Positions 1 to 11,929 of a stretch of 64,000 nucleotides of DNA are shown piece after piece. The position numbers were made by a program, and so were the translations under genes. Within the stretch, counting starts at the first letter, position 1. Every line of letters starts with the position of its first letter. Source of the DNA: Strongylocentrotus droebachiensis (Eukaryota; Echinodermata; Echinoidea; Camarodonta; Strongylocentrotidae); the NCBI GenBank assembly GCA_035222895.1, contig JAVYIG010002361.1:184501-248500 (forward strand). The letters run 5' to 3'. Below the pieces are notes generated by a model. It was not told the DNA's origin. It was given only the letters and a program-made list of their open reading frames with translations, and did not search any database.

Positions 1-176
1 TGTGTAGCTCTGACTGTAGGCTTGACTGGAAGACATAGTAGTTGCATAGGAACTGCATCGAATAATTTAAAATGGGAAATAATCTCTTAACTGTAATTGT
101 TATGATTTTTGTTGTGGTTAAAATAATGTATACAAAGGTGCTCTATTTGTCACAATGTACCTTATCCTTCCCCATA

Positions 177-216
<40 letters not shown>

Positions 217-396
217 TTTAGCTCAACTTTTACTTAATTTATTATAATTTTGTTTACAAAATGCTTTCTGTGATTTTAAAACAATCTTCTGAAGAAATTC
301 GTTAGTTAGTCATTACCAGAAGTAAAAATGTACTTCTATCTGTATTACTCACACAACAGAATTCGCTAACGCTACCATGACATCATAATCATATAT
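1..396. repeat. AT-rich DNA with (TA)n microsatellite
   Basis: A (TA)n tract of about 34 bases lies at 179-213. The rest shows no open frame, repeat end or gene signal that I can recognise. Confidence 0.6.
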
Positions 397-410
397 TTGT
401 ATCCCTATGG

Positions 411-625
411 ACCCCCCCCCCCCCCCCAGGCGCGGATGTACGGGGGGGTTAGGGGGTTTAACCCCCCCCCCCCCCCCTTGGGCCGCCAAAAAAAAAAAAA
501 AAAAAAAAAAAAAGCACACTGGAGAGAAATCGCTTCGCCGCTACGCGGCTCGTGGACGATGCTTTGCATCGTCATTGGGTCAAACCCCCCCCCCCCTTAG
601 CAAAAAGCTAGATCCGCCCCTTCCC
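411..625. mobile_element. short hAT-like element remnant with C and A homopolymers
   Basis: An AGGCGCGGAT start near 429 and an inverted ATCCGCCCCT end near 620 match at 9 of 10 bases. Inside are three poly-C runs and a poly-A run of about 31. These ends belong to the CAGG(C/G)GCGGAT family seen again at 1543 and 8389. I could not define a target duplication. Confidence 0.5.
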
Positions 626-651
626 TCCCCCCTCCCCCTTACTTGTTGTTG

Positions 652-1542
652 AATTAAACTGGAACTTATTATGTTATAGAAGCTGTGAGGGATATGTGAT
701 TCGTTTATGCTTTTTCATTGTGATATTGTTGGGCATAACTTTGCGTTCTCAAGGAGAGAATGTTACTGAAATTTACAAGAATCACAAATATAACTTTTTT
801 AAATAAATGTCAAGCTGTGTTTTATTAATTAAAAAAAATCGATGGATTTGATAAGTACACAATCATAACTATTCGGTGGTAAGTGCTTTATAAGCACCGT
901 TATTATTATTATTTTGAGTACTTACGATTCCCCAGGCGAGCATGATCCGTGAATAGGTGTGACCAGTGATGCCATAGTAACCAACACCACCAGCGGTGGA
1001 AGAAGGCCCAAACTAACCAAGGCCATTATCATCAGACTAGCACAATGAACTAGAAATGAAAGTAATCGACATGAACAATCATCAGTGAACTAAAACCAGT
1101 TTTGTATTACTTTCTACGGTTACTGGATGAGTCATAATCTCAACAAAAAATAGGGAGAGAGAGGAATTGAAAAGAATACACTGTTTTTTATTATATTGTT
1201 TTCATTATTTTTTTTTTCATCCTGAGGGCTCTGCAATTGTTTTCAAGTAGCCTACTTATGGGTTGAGAGGGAACATGTGGGCAATCACAATGCCCAAGGA
1301 TGTAAGCAGTAGCCCTGTACTGACTAGATAATTAACGAGCCTTTTGTATTAGAGTCAAGAGTAGTCCTCACCAATATACCCCACTGCTCTATAATGTAAT
1401 TTGGATATACATAAGCTGATAAATAACTCATTGACGTTTGAAATGAATTTTTTGTTTAATGTTCCCAACTTGTGCGCAGAAGATTTAGCATAGAGGGAGA
1501 GACGAGTAAATATACTCATGATTAACTACGATGTATATACAG
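652..1542. other. no recognised feature
   Basis: AT-rich sequence without credible splice-flanked open frames or repeat termini. A short ATTATTATT tract sits near 902. Confidence 0.4.
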
Positions 1543-2675
1543 CAGGGGCGGCGATCCCGGGGGGACGGGGGGACACGTCCCCCCCCCCTCGATTTTTGTA
1601 GGGGGGATCGTCCCCCCCGGAAAATTTGAAAAAGTGCAAAAAAATAATGTATAGCAAATACTGACTAAAGACTGCAACACACTATTAGGCTTTGGAGGGC
1701 CCAAGAGTGCAGCGTTAAGACAATCAAAAATACAAAATTCTTCTGGCTCGGGAGCTATGCTCCCTCGCATATTAATATCCTTCAAAATGTTCGAGTAAAT
1801 ATTGTAAAAAAGTGAAGTGTGAAAAAAAGTTTATTGTTTCTTTTCATACCATAGTTTTCCTAAGGAATATAATTTTGTAATACAACAAAACTTCAAAACC
1901 TGTGAGGGGGTAGTTACTTTCGTCACCTTCACCCCTCTCGTTCACTATGCTCACTCACTCGGGCTTGGTGCAGTTCCCCCCCCCCCCCCCGATAAAATTC
2001 AAACGTGGTTTATTTATAATTCGATACCAGTGACTAATTTGCAAATGTTGCTGAAATGGCATGATTTTCTCTGAGCTTCCGGGGGCTCTGCCCCCCTTAT
2101 CCCCCACCAAGGGCCCTAAGACGGGCCCCTGGTTGATCATCTGACCATATTCAAAAGCCTGAAACCCTGAGCTTCCGGGGCTCCGCCCCCTACACCCCAC
2201 CAAGGGCCCTAATGCGACCCCTGGATGATCATCTAATCGTAAGTTAATGCCTAAAACCGCTGAGCTTCTGGGGGCTTCGCCCCCTGGACCCCACTCCGAT
2301 AAGTGACCTGCATGCAAGTGTCACAAAATAAGGTATCAAAATATGCTCATCTGACCCTTATTAAATGCCTAAAAACTCTGACCTTCATGGGTCTCCGCCC
2401 CTTGACGCCACCGGGGCTTTGCCCCTGGACCCCACGCCAATTTACGCGCCATTTACTTTGCTCTATTTGATCGCAAATACTTTAGTCCCCCCCCCCCTCT
2501 CCCACTTTGAAAAACGTTCCGCGGGGCCTGCATGTAACATTTAAGGGCGGTGATGATTCGGATTTTTTTTCTCCACCCCCCCCCCCCAAAAAAAAAGTTT
2601 TTGCTCATTACGTCACTCCTCCCTCGTTCCTCGCGTTTCGTCCCCCCCGGTCATGAAAAGAAATCGCCGCCCCTG
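1543..2675. mobile_element. hAT-like nonautonomous element, 1,133 bp, with 8-bp TSD
   Basis: Termini CAGGGGCGGCGAT and ATCGCCGCCCCTG form a perfect 13-bp inverted repeat, flanked on both sides by ATATACAG (1535-1542 and 2676-2683). The interior carries three or four diverged copies of a roughly 100-bp unit built on GAGCTTCCGGGGGCTC...CCCCACCAAGGGCCCTAA...GATCATCTGA. No transposase frame remains. The same internal unit occurs inverted at about 10150-10510. Confidence 0.85.
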
Positions 2676-2683
2676 ATATACAG

Positions 2684-3296
2684 GTTTCACCGTATATTGT
2701 AACACTTTTGTCAATCAATTTCATACTTTTTCATTCAATTACGTCAACAAATCCTTAACCTAGCTTGCACATCTTATAGTCAATTTCGTATCTGGTGATT
2801 CATTTTTTGTTAAATTCGTACAATCAATTTTATAATTTCGCGTCCAATTTCGTCAAAGTCAAATCAACAATGCCTCGGAAGTCAAAATGCTGAATTGTGC
2901 ATGTTTACATATACATGAGCTCCATTACATAACATCATATTTCATTTGTTACAATCATTCAAACAATATTGGTAAACATAACTCATGTGTAGCTAAATAA
3001 AATCAATCACTATATACTATTTACATTTAATTAAAATTCACAATAGCAATAACAATTATCGATTAAAAACAATACAATATAAACTAATCAAAAAACTAAA
3101 CCAAGAAGTTAGCAGCTGGTAACTTCTTGGTCGAACACAAATTCCTTGCCTCTTTCATCTTATGGCTGTGTGGGAATACACAAAAGGCTACGCATGGAAC
3201 TGATTTACTTATTCTAGTCTTGTTCAGACGGAGACAAGTTACCCTGGGGTGAAGGTCGTTTGAAGAGCTAGACGGGGTAAATATGGTGAAGTATGT
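2684..3296. other. no recognised feature
   Basis: AT-rich sequence with repeated ATTTCGT-type words near 2700-2860 (for example CAATTTCGT), suggestive of an old low-complexity repeat. No gene signal. Confidence 0.35.
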
Positions 3297-3998
3297 CTAA
3301 AGGCCCGGTCACACAGAGGGGACGCATGGGGGACGCACGGCCGGCGCATGGAAAATTTGCTATTTTGGCCAGTGCGTTGTTGTTCGCTAGGCGTGCGTCA
3401 TCACTCGTTACTCGTTCGTCGAGCGCGCTGGACCCACGCTATGCATTCGTCGTCATTCGCTGTGTGCGTCGGGATTTTTTGAGTATGCTCAAAAGTGTGC
3501 GCGGAGCTCGACGCATGAATGTACACGCCAAAGGCACGCCAGACGTGCGTTGAGCGCGCTAGACCAGCGCCAGACATACGCGGAGCACACGCCCTGTATA
3601 CGCACAGCGCGCTAGCTACACGCTGTGCATTTTGTGTCAGCTCGCTAGCTTTTCCAAAATCATGACAAAGGTTAGGCACACGGCCTTTTCCGATTTCCAA
3701 TGCGCTGGCCGTGCGTCGTAGAACGCGGTACATGCGTGGACCATTCGTCCAGCGCGCTAGCAACACGCTGTGCATTCGTGGAAGTTGTTAGCATGCGCGC
3801 TCTGGGTACGGTCTGTATGCGCACTGTATGCGCCCTACATGCGCTCAGCGCACTAGCAACACGCTATGCATTTGGTGTCAGCTCGCTGTAGCTACGACAA
3901 AAGTTGGGCGCACGACAACGCACTGGCCAAAATTGCAAATTTCCAATGCGCTGGCCGTGCGTTCCCCATGCGTCCCCTCTGTGTGACCGGGCCTTTAA
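3297..3998. mobile_element. long-TIR TTAA element (family A), copy 1
   Basis: Begins AAAGGCCCGGTCACACAGAG and ends with its inverse, followed by TTAA (3995-3998); the left flank is CTAA. The inverted arms run for about 95 bp. The interior is a GC-rich patchwork of CGCGCTAG-, GCATGCG- and ACACGC-type words unlike the AT-rich surroundings. TTAA target preference is a trait of piggyBac and Kolobok transposons. No coding capacity is credible. Confidence 0.8.
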
Positions 3999-4099
3999 GG
4001 TTGGAGTAGTGACCGTCTGAACGATGATCGTTTTAGCTTCATCTACCTTTCCCCCGACCTATTTACTCCTGGAATTTCCAGAAGTAAATTGCTAACACG

Positions 4100-4375
4100 C
4101 CCCCCCCCCCCCCCCCCACTCCGAGAACAGACGGACCCCATGCGTGTTACCAAAATGTCCTTTTCGTTACAAAAGAAAAAGGTCGACCCGTATTGACTTT
4201 ACACACCGGACTTTTGCTGAAAAGGGGGGGGGGGTGCTGAAAAAGGCACGTATAACAAAAGAAAAAGGTCGACCCGTATTGACTTTACACACCGGACTTT
4301 TGCTGAAAAGGGGGGGTCGCTTGGAACACGCATATGCGTACCCTAAATGACACTGAGTAGGGGGGGGGGGGCGGG
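4100..4375. mobile_element. 276-bp MITE with poly-C/G ends and 8-bp TSD
   Basis: Starts with a C run of about 19 then ACTC, and ends in the inverse (GAGTAGGGG...). CTAACACG flanks both sides (4092-4099, 4376-4383), as for hAT insertions. The interior contains a tandem duplication with an 86-bp period (copies starting at 4170 and 4256, key word AAAAAGGTCGACCCGTATTG). Confidence 0.75.
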
Positions 4376-4383
4376 CTAACACG

Positions 4384-6194
4384 ACTTGAGGGTAGCGTAA
4401 GTTGGCCGTGTGGATGCCCTCACTTACACCAGGAGTATCTGTGACCTTTCACGAGCCATTTATACACAGAGTTTGGTCAACTTGGTTTCACTTGGTCTCT
4501 TGTGTTGTGCTTGCCCAACAAAGCAGTAGTCGCCATACTGTGTCCACCCCGAACCGGGTTGGCCAAACTATGTGTATAGATGTCTCTGCGTAAGTTACGC
4601 TGGTCAGTGGAAGGTCATGTGAACTTAATCATGGCAGGTTGGTCCGAGTAAGACTAAGAGCGTGTGGACAACTAACTAATGGTGTAAGTAAAATATACAT
4701 GAGGTATTTACTGCTGCAGGGGTTAACTAACGCCGACTAGCAAAACCCCGTTTGAACAAGACTATTGCCTGTCAAATTAACCACGATTTTTCACGCATTT
4801 CCTATTGTGTAGTGACGAATAGCTTCAGGGCTCCTGGTGTCCCCAAAAGACCTTTACTATAACACACTTACAACTGTATGTAGAAAGAAAATACATTATC
4901 TTACTATAGTTTGATGTTCAGCTTGAATCACGTATGTTACATTTGGTCCCTTGAAATCAGATTTAAGGTACCTGAGATACATTATTTGGCTACCAAAGAC
5001 TCATACCCACATGGATCAATCCTTATTGATACCGAAATAGAGATTTGCAGTGATCCTATTATACCAGAAGATAGTTCAGTGAAAAAGGTCCTTCAATTCA
5101 ATTTCAATTTTATTCAGCCAATCATTAAAAACAATTTACAATCACACTGGTACTGGTACAATTATAATATGATGACAGGCTCTGGACCCCTGAGAAGCAA
5201 AGCTTAAAATGGGGCCCATTTACATGCAATTAAATAAAACTATAATAAAAACATACTATAACTAACAAAACAAAAAAGGCATATATGTATATTCATACTT
5301 ATTACAAAACAATCTTGCAGACAGACTCAGCCATACTCACTCACTCACACACAATGCAATGCACTATAAAGGCAGAGAGAGAGAGAGAGACAGAGACAGA
5401 GAGTAGAATATTAACAAGAAAAAGGAAGAAGAGGAAGCACATGAAAAATGCGAAACATGAGATTAAAACTTATAGTCCTACCTAGTTCCATATTGCACAA
5501 AACTTTGAATCTAGACAAAGTTGAACTTGATCTTATTTCCTCGTTTTCCCACATTCCCACATTTATAAATTATTTCAGTGCATGGGTTGTAAGTACAGGG
5601 GGTTTGTGTAATAACATTTTTTGCCTTGTGTTATGTGAATGAACGGATGAATTACTTATAAACATGTTTTGAAAAATGTGCGGAAAATTACCAGTATGGA
5701 AATGATAGGTTGAAATAATCTAGAGTAGCTGATCCTTTGGACCCATTAAGGGCAACTTCAGGGCTCATGTGGCATCTGTTATGCCTACACCGTACTTCAT
5801 TGTAATGTTCATAGTGGGTTTTCTCCACCAAATGAATAATATTATTGAAATGCCTAAAAACAATGGCCAAAGTCTAATATCATGCTTAGTTTTTGAGTTG
5901 CCTGCCACTATACCACACAAACTAAGCACACGTTGTTTATTCGAAAGAGTTTATTATCATACGCAATATTTCAGAGGTTTTTTTTTTGTGTCTTGTAGCG
6001 GTCACCCCTAATTATATTAATCCCCGAAAAAAAAGTAAATTATAATCAGGTGGCACAGTACCTTAAACTCTTACTCCACTCCAGGCTTAGAACTTCTGTC
6101 CCATCTAGAGGTGTGTGATGCTCTTGAGGATCTAAATGGGTAGCTTGCTACCTTGACAAATTTGTTGTAACTAGTCGTGCGCATGCTCTATGCC
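4384..6194. other. mostly unassigned DNA with a retroposon-tail-like patch and (GA)n
   Basis: Around 5090-5250, CAATTCAATTTCAATTTTATT followed by ...ATTAAATAAAAC resembles the inverse of retroposon 3' ends in such genomes. A (GA)n tract lies at 5374-5402. Nothing else in these 1.8 kb gave a gene or repeat end I can defend. Confidence 0.35.
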
Positions 6195-6682
6195 TTAAAG
6201 GTACTATGTCCCATTTGCAGGCCAAAAAAATGAAAAAGTTAAATTCCAACTGCATTTGAAAGATAATACTAATTTAGAACTCCCCTAAAAAAGGTGCTGC
6301 TTGAAAATATCTTCAAGTGGGAAAATAACGACTATTAGTTGTCAAATCGACTTTAGGGCGATAGAGCCCAAAAGTAATAGTCTTGATTTTCAGACAATTG
6401 TACCGAATGGTCATACGTTTTATGCTGCGCAAAGATTCAATCAGTTTAATCTTGGCCATCACAAGAAGTGGGTCATTGATGTAGACAAATGCCCATGTAC
6501 CCTTTACAACTCTTTTCATGTATGTTATTACCAAAGAAGAAGAAAAGCCCGTCAGTCACTCAATAGTGACTGACAGTGAAGTCTAGCAAGTAAACGGGTT
6601 TCCTTGCATAATTTGAATATGAGGACACTGCAAAGTTCTACAGCATTTGAGGTTGGCTGCAAAAGGGACATAGTACCTTTAA
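6195..6682. mobile_element. TTAA MITE (family B), copy 1
   Basis: TIRs AAGGTACTATGTCCCATTTG and inverse TGCAAAAGGGACATAGTACC, with TTAA at both edges (6195-6198, 6679-6682). It is near-identical over most of its length to the copies at 6945 and 51426. It is about 60 bp shorter than the latter because a segment near CTGCTAACGTTTAAAT is missing. Confidence 0.88.
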
Positions 6683-6944
6683 GCTCGGGGCTGACGTCGT
6701 ACCACTTTCGCGTCTTCGAGTTACACGAACTTTTTGTGAATAATCGAGCGGTACTTCCCGAACGACCGTGTTTAATGTTTGTGAAAACCCCTGCCACTCC
6801 ATGATACACATTCATTTAATGTTGGTACCTGTACAGTATCCTTCCTCATTTACTAGCTTGGCCGGGGCACCGGATATCTTGTTATTCGAGTTTTGTATAC
6901 CACTCATACATACCACAATATCAATCAGTACGTTTAGAACCATT
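6683..6944. other. no recognised feature
   Basis: Short spacer between two family B elements. No gene signal. Confidence 0.4.
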
Positions 6945-7112
6945 AAAGGTACTATGTCCCATTTGCAGGCCCAAAAAATGAAAAGATTAGATTCCAACGG
7001 CACTTGAAAGATACTAATTTAGAACTCCTCCCCCCCCCCCCAAAAAAAAAGGGGGGGGGGCTTGAAAATGTCATTAAGTGGGAAAATAACGACTATTGGT
7101 TGTTGAATCGAC

Positions 7113-7385
7113 TTAAAGGCCCGGTCACACAGAGAGGACGCATGGGGAACGCACGGCCAGCGCATGGGAAATTTGCAATTTTGGCCAGTGCGTTGTCGTG
7201 CGCCCAACTTTTGTCGAAGCTACAGCGAGCTGACACCAAGTGCATAGCGTGTTGCTAGCGCGCTGAGCGCATACAGACCGTACACAGAGCGCACATGATA
7301 ACAACTTCCACGAATGCACAACGTGTTGCTAGCGCGCTGGACGAATGGTCCACGCATGCACCGCCTTAAAGTGACCGGGCCTTAA
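7113..7385. mobile_element. family A element, internally deleted copy, inverted interior
   Basis: TTAA at 7113-7116 then AGGCCCGGTCACACAGAG; it ends GTGACCGGGCC-TTAA at 7382-7385. Only about 270 bp remain. The interior is the reverse complement of the right half of the neighbouring copy (compare GCATAGCGTGTTGCTAGCGC with its inverse near 7920). Confidence 0.78.
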
Positions 7386-8066
7386 AGGCCCGGTCACACA
7401 GAGGGGACGCATGGGGGAGGCACGGCCAGCGCATTGGAAATTTGCAATTTTGGCCAGTGCGTTAATGTCGTTCGTCGTCATTCGCTGTGTGCGTCGGGAT
7501 TTTTTGAGCATGCTCAAAAGTGTGAGCGGAGCTCGACGCATGAATGTACACGCCAAAGGCACGCCAGACATGCGTGGAGCGCGCTAGACCATCGCCAGAC
7601 ATTCGTGGAGCGCGCTAGACCAGCGCCAGACATACGCGGAGCACACGCCCTGTATACGCACAGCGCGCTAGGTACGCCGTGCATTTTGTGTCAGCTCGCT
7701 AGCTTTTCCAAAATTATGACAAAAGCTAGGCACACGGCCTTTTTTCCGATTTCCAATGCGCTGGCCGTGCGTCGTAGAACGCGGTGCATGCGTGGACCAT
7801 TCGTCCAGCGCGCTATCAACACGCTGTGCATTCGTGGAAGTTGTTATCATGTGCGCTCTGTGTACGGTCTGTATGCGCACTGTATGCGCCCTGTATGCGC
7901 CCTGTATGCGCTCAGCGCGCTGGCAACACGCTATGCATTTGGTGTCAGCTCGCTGTAGCTTCGACAAAAGTTGGGCGCACGACAACGCACTGGCCAAAAT
8001 TGCAAATTTTCAATGCGCTGGCCGTGCGTTCCCCATGCGTCCACTCTGTGTGACCGGCCCATAAGA
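7382..8066. mobile_element. family A element, full-length copy sharing one TTAA with its neighbour
   Basis: Starts at TTAA 7382-7385 with AGGCCCGGTCACACAGAGGG and ends GTGTGACCGGCCCATAAG, where the right TTAA has decayed to ATAA. About 680 bp, with the same layout as the copy at 3297. Open frames inside it are by-products of its GC-rich repeats. Confidence 0.8.
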
Positions 8067-8388
8067 GCTATGTACAGAGCCAGTAAGTAATAGTTTGATT
8101 TTCAGACCATTGTACCGAATGGTCGTACGTTTTATGCTGCGCAAACATTCAATCAGTTTAATGTTGGCCATTACAAGAAGTGGGTTATTGATGTAGACAA
8201 ATGCTCATGTACCCTTTACAGCTCATTTTATGTATGCTATTACCAAAGAAGGAAATAAGCCAGTCACTCAATAGTGTATGACAGTGAAGTCTAGCAAGTA
8301 AACGGGTCTCCTTGCATAATTTGAATATAAGGACACTGCTAACGTTTAAATATCACAGATAGGACACACATGACATATACCATACATG

Positions 8389-10123
8389 CAGGCGCGGATC
8401 CAGGATTTCTTAGGGGGGGGGGCCAAATTTGCAATTATGCGAGCCAAAAATTGGAACGTAATGGTGACCAGCAGTGACGTAATGCGGGGGGGGGGGGGGT
8501 GGGTGCAGGGAGGGGCAAGTTTCCCCCTCCCTCCTCCTCGAAACGCGATAGCTTTGACGTTTCATTAAATTATTAGAGAAAGAAGACGATTCATAGTACC
8601 GTTCTCGTAAATAATCCTCGTCTGAATTCAGGTTCACCCCTCCCGCGCGAAGCGCGGAAACTTTTACGTTTCATTAAATAATTAAAGAAACAAGACGATT
8701 CGTTGTACAGTTCTCGACTCTTAATCCTCGTCTGAATACAGGTTCCCCTCTCCCGCGCAAAGCGCGGAAGCTTTTACGTTTCATTAAATCATTAGAGAAA
8801 CAAGACGATTCGTTGTACATTTCTCGACTCTTAATCCTCGTCTGAATTCAGTTTTCCCCCTCCCGCGCGAAGCGCGGAAGCTTTTACGATTCATTAAATC
8901 ATTAGAGAAACAAGACGATTCGTTGTACATTTCTCGACTCTTAATCCTCGTCTGAATTCAGTTGTCCCCCTCCCGCGCGAAGCGCGGAAGCTTTTACGAT
9001 TCATTAAATCATTAGAGAAAGAAGACTATTCGTTGTACCGTTCTCGAAAATAATCCTCATCTGAATGCATTTTCACCGCCCCCCCCCCCCCCCCGGGCCC
9101 TCCTGCGCGAAGCGCGGAAGCTTTTACGATTCATTAAATCATTAGAGAAAGAAGACGATTCGTTGTACAGTTCTCGACTGTTAATCCTCGTCTGAATTCA
9201 GTTTTCCCCCTACCGCGCGAAGCGCGGAAGCTTTTACGATTCATTAAATCATTACAGAAACAAGACGATTCGTTGTACATTTCTCGACTCTTAATCCTCG
9301 TCTGAATTCAGTTTTCCCCCTCCCGCGCAAAGCGCGGAAGCTTTTACGATTCATTAAATCATTAGAGAAAAAGACAATTCGTTGTACCGTTCTCGAAAAT
9401 AATCCTAGTCTGAATTCATTTTCGCCCCCCCCCCCCCGGCCCCTCCCGCGCGAAGCGCGAAAGCTTTTACGATTCATTAAATCATTAGTGAAAGAAGACG
9501 ATTCGTTGTACTGTTCTCGACTCTTAATTCTTGTCTAAATGTAGTCCCAACCCCTCCTGCGCGAAGCGCGGAAGCTTTGACGTTTCATTAAATCATTAGA
9601 GAAAAAAGACAATTCGTTGTACCGTTCTCGAAAATAATCCTCGTCTGAATTCAGTTACCCCCCCCCCCCCCTCCCGCGCATAGCGCTGAAGCTTTTACGA
9701 TTCATTAAATCATTAGAGAAAGAAGACATTTCGTTGTACCGTTCTCGACTCTTAATTCTTGTCTAAATTCAGTCCCACCCCCCCCCCCCCTTTAGCGCGA
9801 AGCGCGGAAGCTTTTACATTTCTTTAAATCATTAGAGAAACAAGACGATTCGTTGTACCGTTCTCGATGCTTAATCCTCGTCTGAGTTCAGTTTCCCCCC
9901 TTCCGCGCGAAGCGCGGGGGCTTTTACGTTTCATTAAATTATTAGAGAAAGAAGACGATGCGTTGTACCGTTCTCTACACTAATCTTTGTCTGAGTTTTA
10001 AAGATGATCTTTGTCTGCTCCTTTTTCTTTCTACGTCCTCTTTCTTTTCTCTCCTCTTTTTTGTTTAGGGGGGGTGGTGATTGTTTGGGTACCGCCCCCA
10101 CCGCCCCCCTGGCTACGCGCCTG
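8389..10123. mobile_element. TIR-bounded element carrying a 13-unit satellite
   Basis: The left end CAGGCGCGGATCCAGG and right end CCTGGCTACGCGCCTG are inverted repeats with two mismatches. No matching target duplication was found (TACATG on the left, CGGTCA on the right), so the right boundary is less sure. The tail of the element (CTGCTCCTTTTTCTTTCTACG near 10016) recurs at 14823, suggesting a second decayed member. Confidence 0.6.
8525..9985. repeat. tandem satellite, about 13 units of 109-130 bp
   Basis: Each unit has CGCGCGAAGCGCGGAAGC, then TTCATTAAATCATTAGAGAA, GACGATTCGTTGTAC, TTCTCGACTCTTAATCCTCG and a C-rich spacer. Length differences come mainly from C runs in that spacer. CGCGCGAAGCGCG is itself a small hairpin. 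A lone diverged unit is at about 14465-14570. Confidence 0.9.
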
Positions 10124-10640
10124 CGGTCAGATTAACACATTTTGATACCTTGTCCGACCCTGAACGTTTAAGGCAATAAATTACGGTCAGACAAGCATTC
10201 AGGGGCCCGCCTTAGGGCCCCTGGTGGGGTCGAGGCGGTGGAGCCCCCGGAAGCTCGGGGTTTTTAGGCGTTTAATTACGGTCAGATGAGCATTTTTTAT
10301 AATCCTTATTATTTTGTCACACTGGCAGGACACTTAGGCGTGGGATCCAGGGGGCGGAGCCCCCCACAATCAGGAGTTTTAGGCATTAAATAACCGTCAG
10401 ATGAGCATCGAAGGGCCCACCTTAGGGCCCTAGGTGGAATCCAGGGGGTAGATGCCCCGGAAGCTTAGGGGTTTTAGGCATTTAATCACGGTCAGATGAT
10501 CATATTTTGATGCCTCTTTATTTGTTAACACTGGCAGTTAACTATTCTTTCTTTCTTGCTCTCTTTCTTTTTTTATTTCTGTTTAATATACTTTTTTTGT
10601 TAAAGTGTGGGGGGGGGGCTCGAGGCTCCCGATTCCCGCC
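10124..10640. repeat. hAT-like internal unit repeats, inverted relative to 1543-2675
   Basis: Three diverged units share GGCCC(A/G)CCTTAGGGCCC, GGGGCGGAGCCCC, TTTTAGGC(A/G)TTTAAT and GGTCAGATGAGCAT, which are the inverse of units inside the element at 1543-2675. Probably a fragment of a related element whose ends are not clear. Confidence 0.65.
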
Positions 10641-10881
10641 GTTCCTCGGGCCCTGACATGTAGGAATCTCAAGAATCATATTTCTTGCCTGGCTGTAAAT
10701 TTATCATTTGTCATTTTGTCATTTTCCAACAAACGCATAAAAAAGTATAATTTACTAAAAAGTGAGGAAAAATCTCGGAAATTATGTCATTTCAGCATTA
10801 TTTGTAATCCACAATTATGGAATTAGAAATAAAACACGTTTGAATTTGATTTGATAATAAATATATGCAATATTATTTCAG

Positions 10882-11370
10882 GGTTATGTTTCGCTGTACA
10901 ATGCATACAACAGTTCGGTACTTTCAGTACAGACATCTAAATAGGATACTATATTTGGATAAAGATATTGTGAAAAAATTAAATAATTCTAAATAAGAAC
11001 TGTTCCCTTTGTGGAAGAGAAGAGAAGATACAGGTGCACGTATTTTTACTCATGTAACGTGACCAAATTGATTTGGAGTCGTTTGACTAGCTGGTTAAAC
11101 ATTGTAACACGCTGTAGAATAAAAGTGTCTTCAATACGTGTTTTGATTGGTTTCACTGAGAAACGAAATTATGCTTTAAACTGTGTAATAATATGGACTA
11201 AACAACAATTATATTTTTGTTCGAATACAAAAATCTAAACCGTCCTTCCAGACAATGAAACAACATATCAGGAATAGTTAAATAAATGAGAGGCAGGTAA
11301 GTATACTTGCTAACAAAACTGACAAATTTGATAACAAATGGTTAAATTTTGAGAGGATTTTGATAGTATT
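10882..11370 (+). pseudogene. decayed LINE reverse-transcriptase C-terminal region
   Basis: Across three frames the translated pieces read RYFQYRHLNRILYLDKDIV, then CSLCGREEKIQVHVF (a C-x2-C zinc-knuckle-like motif), then IIWTKQQLYF, and finally ANKTDKFDNKWLNFE. This succession is typical of the region after the RT domain in CR1/L1-like non-LTR elements. Frameshifts and stops show it is dead. The upstream RT domain is absent. Confidence 0.65.
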
Positions 11371-11375
11371 ATTTA

Positions 11376-11929
11376 ATTAAGTTTCCCTAATTATTTTCAG
11401 TCACGATGATGCATTGTTTTTTGAAAAATATAAGTGTATGATTATATATATATGTGTGTGTGTATATATATATGTGTGAAGGTAAACCATGCGATAATAC
11501 TAATTGAGAATTCAAATATAAAGATATAACAAGGTGAAAGCATGCAAGCAAGACAATTACACATTGAAAAAACAAAAATACGAAAGGGTAAATTATGCAT
11601 GCAATGCAATTTAACGTCAAGTACATGCATGCAAGACTAATTGACCAAACAAATGAAAGGTTGAAGACATGCAAGACAATTCAACAACGAGTACGTTCAG
11701 CTTATTAAATTGAGAATCAAAAAAAGAAAAAGAAAGAGTGAATGCATGCAAGACAATTCAAAAAAGAGTACGTTCGGCTTAATTGAGAACATAAATTTTA
11801 GAAAAAAGAAAGGGTGAAAGCATGCAAGACGTTTTCACATAGTCTCAGAGTAGTCTTAACTAAGAAATTACATATGAAATGATGAGATCATGTTGGAGAA
11901 TTTAACATTAAACAGCGTAATTGAGAATT
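11376..11929. repeat. degenerate repeat of CATGCAAGACAATT units
   Basis: CATGCAAGACAATT(C/A) with flanking GAGTACGTTC(A/G)GCTTA recurs at irregular 70-110-base spacing between about 11530 and 11840. A TA/TG microsatellite lies at 11442-11476. Confidence 0.55.

Larger units (their letters stand above)
6945..8388. mobile_element. family B element copy 2, split by two family A insertions and 3'-truncated
   Basis: The left end (AAAGGTACTATGTCCCATTT, 6945) to about 7112 and then 8067-8388 align with the left and middle of family B. The interruption is exactly the two A elements. The right TIR is missing; the satellite-bearing element at 8389 replaces it. A C12/A9/G10 expansion near 7030-7060 is private to this copy. 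Confidence 0.82.

Noticed and set aside
407..652. Proline-rich open frames
   Set aside because: Produced by C homopolymers in a MITE remnant.
6301..6573. 90-aa frame nearly identical to one at 51532-51804
   Set aside because: Both lie inside copies of the same TTAA MITE; similarity is from the element, and no domain is recognisable.
7434..7958. 174-aa open frame
   Set aside because: Lies in a GC-rich family A element made of repeated words; the frame is not kept in the other copies.
8525..9985. CRISPR-like array
   Set aside because: Units are full tandem repeats without unique spacers; a satellite in an animal genome.
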